Position numbers and translations under genes: made by a program
Notes under the pieces: model-generated
Databases searched by the model: none
What the model saw: the letters and a program-made list of their open reading frames with translations, nothing else
What the model was told of the DNA's origin: nothing
Assembly (NCBI GenBank): GCA_013697265.1
Contig: JACCXE010000400.1
Span: 1 to 11,099, forward strand
Source: Actinomycetota bacterium
Lineage (GTDB): Bacteria > Actinomycetota > Acidimicrobiia > Acidimicrobiales > JACCXE01
Direction of reading: 5' to 3'
Length of the DNA stretch: 11,099 nucleotides
Shown: one piece after another, positions 1-5,818 of the stretch
How positions within the stretch are numbered: position 1 is the first letter of the stretch
Layout of the letters: every line of letters begins with the position of its first letter

Positions 1-1
1 C

Positions 2-538
2 ATCGAACACCTCGGTATCGGGCCCGCCGTCGTCGTCGGTCACTCGCTGGGCGGCGTCATCACGTGCGCGCTCAGCGCGGCCCGTCCTGATCTGGTCGCC
101 GCAGCCGTGCTGGTGGATCCCGCGCCATTTGTGGTCAGCGAAGACGTCCGGCTCGCCCTCAAGGCCCTGCTTGGGCGAATCGCCTCCGCAGACGGCGAGG
201 TGACTCGCGCCGCGATTGTCGAGGGAATGTTCATGGCCACCGACGACGCCGAACGCAAGGTGTCGCTCGCGAAGGCGATGGCGTCGATACCGCACGAGAT
301 CGCCGCGCCGGCCATCGGCGGGTTGCTGTCCTTCGACGGCCCAGCTGCACTCGCCGCGGTTCAACGCCCGATCGCGTCAATCGGCTCGGGTAGCTCAGTC
401 AACGACGCGCGGGCGATGAAAGAGATCAACCCGCGCATCCTCATAGGCCAAACCCTCGGCGCGGGCCACTTCAACCAACTCGAAGTGCCCGATCAAGTCA
501 ACGCGATGATCGAGCACTTTCTGCGGATCAGCCTGTAG
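2..538 (+). CDS. Alpha/beta-hydrolase fold protein, 3' part (5' end outside the window)
   Basis: The reading frame is open from the window edge to the TAG at 536-538, so the true start lies upstream; the ATG at 107 is internal. The first visible residues give the nucleophile elbow GHSLGG, with the presumed catalytic Ser at codon 44-46, inside a typical strand-turn-helix (AVVVGHSLGGVITCALSAA). Near the C-terminus, GAGHFNQLEVPDQVNAMI supplies the catalytic His (codon 467-469), in the usual place just before the last helix. The acid residue is not clear; an Asp in SVNDARAM is possible. This identifies a serine hydrolase of the alpha/beta fold (esterase, lipase or C-C hydrolase class), but the substrate cannot be read from the fragment. 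The gene converges on the antiporter gene with only 6 nt between the stop codons, so it is probably unrelated to the nitrogen genes. Confidence 0.85.
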   Translation: MEHLGIGPAVVVGHSLGGVITCALSAARPDLVAAAVLVDPAPFVVSEDVRLALKALLGRIASADGEVTRAAIVEGMFMATDDAERKVSLAKAMASIPHEIAAPAIGGLLSFDGPAALAAVQRPIASIGSGSSVNDARAMKEINPRILIGQTLGAGHFNQLEVPDQVNAMIEHFLRISL

Positions 539-544
539 ACGGCG

Positions 545-3253
545 CTAGCGCACGGCCGCAGGCGCGGGCTCGTAACGGGGCCGGAACCAGCGACGCTTGG
601 CGACGACGCCGGCCTCGAGGAAGCGAGTGATGGCTGCTTCGTGGTCAGGGCTCAGCTTGCGACCGTTCCGGTCGACCAGCTCGAAGCGGTCGTCGGCCCG
701 GCCGTCGGCCTCGCCGATCGTCGCCGCCACCACGTCCACGCCGGCCGCGGCAAACCCCGTCGCGATCGTGTGAAGGAGACCGGGCCTGTCCGGCGCAACC
801 ACGTCGCACACGGTGTGCCACGGAGACGCTGATTGGTCGAAGGTCACCGTTGCGTTGTGCAGCGGTTCACTCGATAGGGGGATAGCGAATGCGGCGCGAA
901 TGTCTGCGGCGATCGCGTTGCAGTCCGGCGCGTCGCCATTGACCCGGAACGCTTCCAACGCGATCCCGTCAGCCCAGGTAGCGACCACGGCTTCGACGAC
1001 TGAGAGTCGATGCTTAGCGAGCACGCCGGTGACGTCGGCGAGCAGGCCAGGCCGATCGCGCGTCGCGACGTCGAGCAGCCATTCGTCGCCATTGCTCAGC
1101 GCGCGCACCCGCACCTCGTCGCCACCCACCGGCCGACGCAGGAACTCGGCGTGGCGGGCGATGGCTTCGGCCGACTGGCGTAGCACGTAGGCACGAGGTG
1201 CCTCCTCTATGCGGTCGGCCGCGTTCTTTCCTTCTACGACGGTCAGCGCGCGACGGCGTCGGTCGTCGATGAGGTTGCGCGCCTTCGCCCCCGTCAGCTC
1301 GTCGTTTTCGAGCGCGGCCTGGACGAGCCGGTACATCTCGTCGATCCGTTGCCATTGCCAACGCTCACCGTCATGGTGGAGACGGGTGAGGACGTAGAGA
1401 GCGCGAGCGCGCTCGGGCGAGCGGAGGTGGGAGGCGAGCGATAGCACGGCTTCGGATTCGAATGCCGCAGGCCGCATCGAAGCGGCCCAGAGCAGATCGG
1501 CGTCCGCGACCAAAGCAGTGACGCCGCCGCAAATGTCATCGGGCAGGCTCAGCTCGCGCCCGACAGCATCGGCTACCGACGCGGCGTCGTACTCGGCGTC
1601 CAGTGCGTCGACCAACAGCAGCGCCAGAATCAGCGGCCGCGGATCAAGCAGGTGCTGCGCCTCGACCGCGATCGGGTCGTCGCCGTCGAGGCGGCGCAGG
1701 CGTTCGACGGATTCGAACCGGTAACGACCAAGGGGATCGATCGAACGTGCGTCGTCGAGGCGGTGGGTGATGGCGCCGGCCAGCGATGCCGACACGCCTT
1801 CGAGGACGGCGGACACGTCGAGGAACCGCCACGATCGCCCGTTGCCGCGCTCGATGACGTCAAGCAACTCGTCCATCAGGTCGACGCGCCACCGCTTGGC
1901 GCCTTCGGGCACCGCCCGCAACCACTCGGTTAGCCGGGGTCCGGGCTCGCGGTGCGCCACCGCGACCGCAGCGACGAGCGCGATTCGCACCGCTTCGATG
2001 GCGGGCGGTCGCGCCGCCAGGTCGACGGCTTCGCGCGTGATGCGCAACCAGCCGCCGGAGGGCTGAGGCTCGCCTGCCTCGTCGATAGTCGGCATCGTCT
2101 CCGTGCTCAATCGGCTGTACCGCATCTTCAGCAGCTGGGGCGTAACGAGCGTCGTTACAAGAACGACCAATAGCAGCGAGGCGTACAGCTCGTCGTTCAA
2201 CACGCCTGCAGCGCGGCCGAGCGTGGCGAAGATGAGGCCGACTTCGCCCCGAGGAAGCATGCCCAAGCCGATCAGAAGTTTGTCGCCCGGCGAACCGATC
2301 GCGCCGACGGGCGACACGAGCTTGCCGATAATTGCCACGACCAGCAGCACCGCGGCGTCGCGCAATACCGCGGCGCTGGCGAACGCGCTGATCTGGGCGT
2401 CGATGCCAATCTGTAAGAAGAACACCGGGATGAAGAGGTGGCCGACGGGGCCGAGCTCTCGGTGGATGCGCTCGGACTGGTCGCTCCGAGTCAGCGCGAT
2501 GCCGGCAACGAAAGCCCCCACGATCGGTGCGAGCTTGGCCGCGTCGGCCGCGGTGGCGAAGGCCAGTGTGAACGCGAGCGCGAGGGCGACCATCGTCCCG
2601 GTCTGCCGCGATACGCGGTGAATCAGCGAAAACAGCGGCTGGGCCAACCGGAGACCGATCCCAGCGCCGAGGACCAGGAACGCGACCGCTACGGCCACGA
2701 TGCCGACGACCGACAACGGCGAAACCGATCCCTCGGTGACGAGGCGCACCACGACGGTCAACACGACGAGGCCCATGACGTCGTCCGCTACGGCCGCGCC
2801 AAGCACGATCCGCGCCTCGGTAGTGGCCAGCGCGCGGAGGTCACCGAAGACACGGGCAGTAATGCCGACACTCGTCGCAGTTAACGCGGCGCCGACGAAT
2901 AACGATGTCTTGAATTCGAAGCCGAGCATTTCCATGGCGCCGAAACCGAGTGCCATCGGCGCCGCTACTCCGACAACGGCCACCAGGAACGACGCCCGTC
3001 CGACCTTGCCGAGTTCGGCGAGGTCCATCTCCATTCCGACCTCGAGCAACAGCAGAATGACGCCGATCTCCCCGAGCGTTCGGAGCACCTCGTCGTTGTG
3101 CCCGACCAGGCCGAGCGCCGACGGGCCGATGAGGATGCCGGCCACGATTTCGCCGACAACTGCTGGAGCGCCGAATCGCTCGGCGATCTCCGCCGCCGCT
3201 TTGGCCGCGACGAGCACCACGAGGATGTCGGTGAGAATTTTTGCGATGTCCAT
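545..3253 (-). CDS. CPA2-family cation/proton antiporter fused to a GlnD-like tail (degenerate HD region plus two ACT domains)
   Basis: From the ATG at 3253 the protein has 902 residues. Residues 1-378 are a multi-span membrane domain of the KefB/NapA type. They carry the TATSVGIT unwound-helix motif (125-132), the ADD pair D157-D158 typical of electrogenic Na+/H+ exchangers, KLAPIVGAFVAGIALT (240-255) and LPRGEVGLIFATLG (333-346). From about residue 402 to the end the sequence follows GlnD: a helical linker, an RF..VER segment (512-518), an HD-like region (about 510-632), the PRAYVLRQSAEAIARHA linker (686-702) and two ACT domains (about 726-792 and 813-882), both with DRPGLL. The HD metal ligands are lost; the HD dyad reads VD at 548-549. 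A longer start, GTG at 3307, is open but lies inside the amt terminator hairpin and has no better ribosome-binding site. No clear Shine-Dalgarno precedes 3253 either. The gene lies 81 nt downstream of amt on the same strand. A role as an amino-acid-gated antiporter (H+, K+, Na+ or NH4+) is inference. Confidence 0.9.
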   Translation of the reverse strand: MDIAKILTDILVVLVAAKAAAEIAERFGAPAVVGEIVAGILIGPSALGLVGHNDEVLRTLGEIGVILLLLEVGMEMDLAELGKVGRASFLVAVVGVAAPMALGFGAMEMLGFEFKTSLFVGAALTATSVGITARVFGDLRALATTEARIVLGAAVADDVMGLVVLTVVVRLVTEGSVSPLSVVGIVAVAVAFLVLGAGIGLRLAQPLFSLIHRVSRQTGTMVALALAFTLAFATAADAAKLAPIVGAFVAGIALTRSDQSERIHRELGPVGHLFIPVFFLQIGIDAQISAFASAAVLRDAAVLLVVAIIGKLVSPVGAIGSPGDKLLIGLGMLPRGEVGLIFATLGRAAGVLNDELYASLLLVVLVTTLVTPQLLKMRYSRLSTETMPTIDEAGEPQPSGGWLRITREAVDLAARPPAIEAVRIALVAAVAVAHREPGPRLTEWLRAVPEGAKRWRVDLMDELLDVIERGNGRSWRFLDVSAVLEGVSASLAGAITHRLDDARSIDPLGRYRFESVERLRRLDGDDPIAVEAQHLLDPRPLILALLLVDALDAEYDAASVADAVGRELSLPDDICGGVTALVADADLLWAASMRPAAFESEAVLSLASHLRSPERARALYVLTRLHHDGERWQWQRIDEMYRLVQAALENDELTGAKARNLIDDRRRRALTVVEGKNAADRIEEAPRAYVLRQSAEAIARHAEFLRRPVGGDEVRVRALSNGDEWLLDVATRDRPGLLADVTGVLAKHRLSVVEAVVATWADGIALEAFRVNGDAPDCNAIAADIRAAFAIPLSSEPLHNATVTFDQSASPWHTVCDVVAPDRPGLLHTIATGFAAAGVDVVAATIGEADGRADDRFELVDRNGRKLSPDHEAAITRFLEAGVVAKRRWFRPRYEPAPAAVR

Positions 3254-3272
3254 GGGATCAGTGAGGTGACGC

Positions 3273-3318
3273 GAATCGGGTGGGCGAGTGCGCTTGCGCG
3301 CACCCACCCACCCGATTC
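3273..3318 (-). terminator. Strong hairpin between amt and the antiporter gene, terminator or attenuator
   Basis: Arms 3273-3293 and 3298-3318 pair over 21 positions around the 4-nt loop at 3294-3297. Read as minus-strand RNA, the loop is GCAA (a GNRA tetraloop) closed by GCGC/GCGC. The two positions that mismatch as plus-strand DNA become G-U wobbles, so the stem is continuous only in minus-strand RNA. That orientation fits the 3' end of amt, whose stop codon is 16 nt upstream. No U-tract follows, so it may act as a partial terminator, an RNA 3'-end stabiliser or a processing site that sets the ratio of Amt to antiporter. Confidence 0.7.
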
Positions 3319-3334
3319 TGACGAATGTTGCTGA

Positions 3335-4978
3335 CTAGTGGTTGTAGGTCGGAGCCGGTGGTTCCGGAGTCGGGGGCGCCGGTGAGTACGGAGCCTCCGG
3401 TGAGTACGGAGCCGGCGGCGCGACGCCGGTGGGTCCGCCCACCAGCGCCATGTCGTGGACCTGTTCGCTCTTGAGATCGAACTCGGGGTATGCGAGCACA
3501 CCCATTTCCGGGATGTCCATGCCTTCGATTTCGATTTCTGCGGTGGGGCGAATGCCACCCTTCATCACCATGTCCTGAATCTTGAAGAACAGGTATGCGA
3601 TGAAAAGGATCGCGGTCCACAAAACGGCCACGCCGAGCGCCTGAGCGCCGAGCTGACCGAGGCCGGGGTCCATGCCGTAGAAGATACCGGTGACGCCCTT
3701 GGCCGCGGCCGAACCCTCGGTGGTCAGGTTCCAGCCGGCACCGTAGGCGCCGTTGCCGAAGAGGCCCACGGCGAGTACGCCGAAGGACCCGCACACGCCA
3801 TGCACTGCGATGGCGCCAACGGGGTCGTCGATCTTCATGCGGTTCTCGATGAAGCCGGCGGCGAAGATCACGAGGACGCCGGCGATGACGCCGATGACGG
3901 CGGCGGCCCAGGGGTCGACGAAGGCGCAAGGAGCGGTGATCGCCACGAGGCCGCCGAGCATGCCGTTGACCATCATCCCGGGGTCGGGCTTGCCTGTGCG
4001 CATCATCATCCAGAACATCGCGGCGCCGGCACCGAAGGCAGCGGCGATGGCCGTGTTTGCGGCGACGAGTGCGAACTGGATGTCGGTAGCGGCGAACGTC
4101 GATGCGGCGTTGAAGCCGAACCAGCCGAACAGCAGGATGAAGCAGCCCAGCATGGCCATGGGGATGTGATGGCCGGCAAGCGTGTTGGCCGATCCGTCCT
4201 TGTTGAACTTGCCGATTCGGGGACCCAACACGATTGCGCCAGCCAGACCGGCGACGCCGCCCACCGTATGCACAACGCCCGAGCCGGCGAAGTCGACGTA
4301 ACCAAGACCGAGGTGCATGGAATCACCAACCTTGGCCAGCCAGCCGCCGCCCCACGTCCACGCGCCGAACAACGGGTAGAAAATGGCGCCGCAGAACAGG
4401 CCCCACCCGACGAACGCCTTCCACTTCCAGCGTTCGGCCATGGCTCCGGTCGGGATAGTGGCCGTGGTGTCCATGAAGGCCACCATGTACAGGAAGAAGC
4501 CCGCAACCGCAGGGCCACCGGCCTTGCCGATGTCGCCGAGTGCGAAGCCGCCCTTCCACAGGAAGACCCAGTTGCCAGAGCCGATCAGCGCATCGCCGAC
4601 GGCCGAGTTGTAGCCGATCAGCGTTGTGCTGTAGCCGCCGAACATGAAGGCGTATCCGACCAGGAAGTAAGCGATAAAGCCCAGGCCGAAGATCGCGAAG
4701 TTCGTTGACACAACATGGGCCGCGTGCTTGGCCCGACAGAAACCGGTTTCGACGAGTGCGAAACCGGCCTGCATGAAAATGACGAGCACGGCGCCGATGA
4801 CAACCCAGAGCAGGTTCGTCTGGGTGCCGAGAAGGTCGACCTTCTCGGCGGTTGTCAACTCGGCCGCGCCCGCGACGCCCGAGAAGGCAAGAGTTGTTAC
4901 CGCTACGAGGCCGAGGCCGGCGGCGGCTTTCCATCGCCAACTTCGACTCGCGCTCGCGGCGCGTGCAAGTGATGACAT
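3335..4978 (-). CDS. amt: Ammonium transporter (Amt/MEP/Rh family)
   Basis: This 547-residue channel conducts ammonium across the cytoplasmic membrane and is normally blocked by unmodified PII. A signal peptide is likely (hydrophobic 18-35, AGA|AE cleavage after residue 38), as in E. coli AmtB. Family motifs are ALVETGF (74-80), DFAGSGVVH (229-237), GHHIPMAMLG..LLFGWFGFN (269-290) and AVHGVCG (391-397). D229, H237 and H393 match AmtB D160 and the twin pore histidines H168 and H318, so the pore looks functional. The C-terminal 35 residues or so form an unusual Pro/Ala/Tyr-rich tail with a tandem APYSPx repeat. The ATG at 4976-4978 has a Shine-Dalgarno-like AAAGGAA at 4991-4997 (minus). Upstream are GlnR-like half-sites. 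The gene is followed by the hairpin at 3273-3318 and the antiporter gene, with which it probably shares transcription in part. Confidence 0.97.
   Translation of the reverse strand: MSSLARAASASRSWRWKAAAGLGLVAVTTLAFSGVAGAAELTTAEKVDLLGTQTNLLWVVIGAVLVIFMQAGFALVETGFCRAKHAAHVVSTNFAIFGLGFIAYFLVGYAFMFGGYSTTLIGYNSAVGDALIGSGNWVFLWKGGFALGDIGKAGGPAVAGFFLYMVAFMDTTATIPTGAMAERWKWKAFVGWGLFCGAIFYPLFGAWTWGGGWLAKVGDSMHLGLGYVDFAGSGVVHTVGGVAGLAGAIVLGPRIGKFNKDGSANTLAGHHIPMAMLGCFILLFGWFGFNAASTFAATDIQFALVAANTAIAAAFGAGAAMFWMMMRTGKPDPGMMVNGMLGGLVAITAPCAFVDPWAAAVIGVIAGVLVIFAAGFIENRMKIDDPVGAIAVHGVCGSFGVLAVGLFGNGAYGAGWNLTTEGSAAAKGVTGIFYGMDPGLGQLGAQALGVAVLWTAILFIAYLFFKIQDMVMKGGIRPTAEIEIEGMDIPEMGVLAYPEFDLKSEQVHDMALVGGPTGVAPPAPYSPEAPYSPAPPTPEPPAPTYNH
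3379..3414 (-). repeat. Tandem 18-bp repeat in the Amt C-terminal tail
   Basis: Two copies, 3379-3396 and 3397-3414, are identical at 17 of 18 positions. Each encodes one APYSPx hexapeptide in the proline-rich tail of Amt. The in-frame 18-bp unit suggests expansion by replication slippage without damage to the reading frame. Confidence 0.9.
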
Positions 4979-5040
4979 GTAGGAGCCTGCTTCCTTTCAG
5001 CAGAGGATTTGGTTCAGTGGCGACACCCTCCAACATGGGT

Positions 5041-5079
5041 GTTTCGTTCACGCGCCCTCGCTGTTTCAGCTGTATGAAC
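5041..5079 (-). promoter_or_regulatory. GlnR-like operator upstream of amt
   Basis: On the minus strand, four 5-nt half-sites follow one another with exact 6-nt gaps: TTCAT (5078-5074), GAAAC (5067-5063), GGCGC (5056-5052) and GAAAC (5045-5041). The actinobacterial GlnR consensus is gTnAC-N6-GaAAC, repeated every 22 nt. Both GAAAC halves match fully and the GTnAC halves only partly. The segment 5063-5079 (GTTTCA-N6-TGAAC, plus strand) also recurs at 5753-5769 between glnB and glnD. The site lies 63-101 nt before the amt start codon, a reasonable place for an activator. No GlnR gene is in the window, so the regulator is inferred. Confidence 0.45.
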
Positions 5080-5105
5080 TTCAGCTTTGGAAGGGAAAGC
5101 CGAAA

Positions 5106-5123
5106 GGTTGCCGTAAGGAAACC
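5106..5123. other. Small inverted repeat in the amt upstream region
   Basis: GGTTGCC and GGAAACC face each other around GTAA, with six of seven positions pairing. It lies between the amt upstream half-sites and the start of the 66-residue membrane protein. It could be an operator or chance in GC-rich DNA. The rest of 4979-5156 holds the amt ribosome-binding site, the GlnR-like halves and three TTCAGC copies (4996-5001, 5065-5070, 5080-5085). I see no convincing -35/-10 pair for amt. Confidence 0.25.
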
Positions 5124-5144
5124 TGGAGCGAGGACGATTCCGGA

Positions 5145-5150
5145 TAGTTT
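5145..5150 (+). promoter_or_regulatory. Candidate -10 element (TAGTTT) for a leaderless transcript
   Basis: TAGTTT fits the actinobacterial TANNNT -10 box. Exactly 6 nt separate it from the GTG at 5157, which places the predicted transcription start on the G of the start codon. No Shine-Dalgarno precedes this GTG. The same geometry is seen before glnD. Confidence 0.45.
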
Positions 5151-5156
5151 CCGCCC

Positions 5157-5357
5157 GTGCCAGACCAGCCGCCTGAACCTGATGAGATCGATGCGCGTCG
5201 CGTCCGAATCGGGCTCGCGATCTTGGTGGTCGTCGTTGTCGGCGCGCTCATCGGTGCGGTAGTTCTCGACAACCCGACGGGCAAAGTCGTGATGATCGGC
5301 ATCGTCGCGTTCACCGTGATTCGGGCGTGGACGCTGCGCCGCGCGCTCGGGCGTTAA
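5157..5357 (+). CDS. Small two-span membrane protein, unknown function
   Basis: The 66-residue product has an acidic, proline-containing N-terminus (MPDQPPEPDEIDARR). Two hydrophobic stretches follow (about 18-38 and 44-57) and then a basic end (RRALGR), so both ends are probably cytoplasmic. I do not recognise a family. The start is the GTG at 5157; no other in-frame start would keep the first span, and the TANNNT box 6 nt upstream supports this start. The gene diverges from amt and its TAA ends only 4 nt from the glnB stop codon on the other strand. Lying between amt and PII, it could be an accessory of the ammonium system, but nothing in its sequence shows this. Confidence 0.6.
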   Translation: MPDQPPEPDEIDARRVRIGLAILVVVVVGALIGAVVLDNPTGKVVMIGIVAFTVIRAWTLRRALGR

Positions 5358-5361
5358 GCCA

Positions 5362-5703
5362 CTAGATCGCGTCGTTGCCCTGCTCTGAGGTGCGAATGCG
5401 CATCAGCGAAGAAAGCTCGTAGCTCCAGATCTTGCCGTCGCCCACCTTGCCGGTATGAGCAGACGTCGCGATCAGGTCGACGACCTTGGTCAGTTCGCTC
5501 TCCTCGCACAGGACTTCGATCTTCACCTTGGGCACGAACTCCATCAGGTATTCGGTGCCGCGGAATGATTCGCTCTTGCCGCCTTGGCGGCCGTAGCCGC
5601 TCACTTCCGTGACGGTAAGCCCGAGCATCCCGGCGGCCCGTAGGTTCTCGTTCACCTCTTCGAGCTTGAATGGCTTGATGATCGCCGTAACTAGATAAGG
5701 CAT
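5362..5703 (-). CDS. glnB: Nitrogen regulatory protein PII
   Basis: The 113-residue protein matches the usual PII length (112). It begins MPYLVTAIIKPFKLEEV and has the T-loop GRQGGKSESFRGTEY (38-52) and the C-terminal signature TGKVGDGKIWSYELSSLMRIRT. Tyr52 (codon 5550-5548) corresponds to E. coli Tyr51, the residue uridylylated in enterobacteria and adenylylated in Streptomyces and Corynebacterium. Tyr46 is replaced by Phe47. PII binds ATP/ADP and 2-oxoglutarate, and in its unmodified form plugs the Amt pore. The frame stays open for 53 codons upstream, but those codons cross the promoter into the divergent glnD gene, and the family N-terminus sets the start at 5703. Shine-Dalgarno complementarity is poor. 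Linkage to amt would also justify the name glnK. Confidence 0.96.
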   Translation of the reverse strand: MPYLVTAIIKPFKLEEVNENLRAAGMLGLTVTEVSGYGRQGGKSESFRGTEYLMEFVPKVKIEVLCEESELTKVVDLIATSAHTGKVGDGKIWSYELSSLMRIRTSEQGNDAI

Positions 5704-5730
5704 CGTGAGGACGGAACCTAGGAAAACGGA

Positions 5731-5759
5731 ATTACGCATCAGTTCCCCGAACGTTTCAA
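5731..5759 (-). promoter_or_regulatory. Candidate glnB promoter
   Basis: On the minus strand TTGAAA (5759-5754) and CGTAAT (5736-5731) are separated by 17 nt, resembling a primary-sigma -35/-10 pair. The transcript would start about 20-25 nt before the glnB ATG. The pair lies within the GlnR-like operator. Confidence 0.4.
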
Positions 5760-5769
5760 CAATGTGAAC
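5731..5769 (-). promoter_or_regulatory. GlnR-like operator between glnB and glnD
   Basis: On the minus strand the half-sites TTCAC (5768-5764), GAAAC (5757-5753), GGAAC (5746-5742) and GTAAT (5735-5731) are separated by exact 6-nt gaps. The first pair matches 8 of the 9 specified positions of gTnAC-N6-GaAAC; the second pair is weaker. The 17-nt segment 5753-5769 agrees at 13 of 17 positions with 5063-5079 upstream of amt. The site sits about 50-88 nt before the predicted glnD transcription start and overlaps the predicted glnB promoter, so one protein could serve both genes. Regulator identity is inferred. Confidence 0.5.
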
Positions 5770-5806
5770 TGACAGAACCCTTACATCCCCAGTTTTGGCG
5801 AATCCG

Positions 5807-5812
5807 TAGGCT
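5807..5812 (+). promoter_or_regulatory. Candidate -10 element (TAGGCT) for leaderless glnD mRNA
   Basis: TAGGCT fits TANNNT and is followed by exactly 6 nt before the glnD ATG at 5819, so the predicted first transcribed base is the A of the start codon. No Shine-Dalgarno is visible upstream, as expected for a leaderless message. A -35 element is not evident. Confidence 0.5.
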
Positions 5813-5818
5813 GATCCG

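Noticed and set aside
3254..3307. Longer antiporter reading frame starting at GTG 3307
   Set aside because: The extra 18 residues are polar and basic, are encoded inside the amt hairpin, and are not preceded by a ribosome-binding site. The family-like N-terminus begins at the ATG at 3253.
3455..4708. 417-codon open frame antisense to amt
   Set aside because: Its sequence is low in hydrophobic residues and dominated by Ala, Glu, Asp, Gly and His, with no domain. It is the usual shadow opposite a GC-rich gene, and amt is certain.
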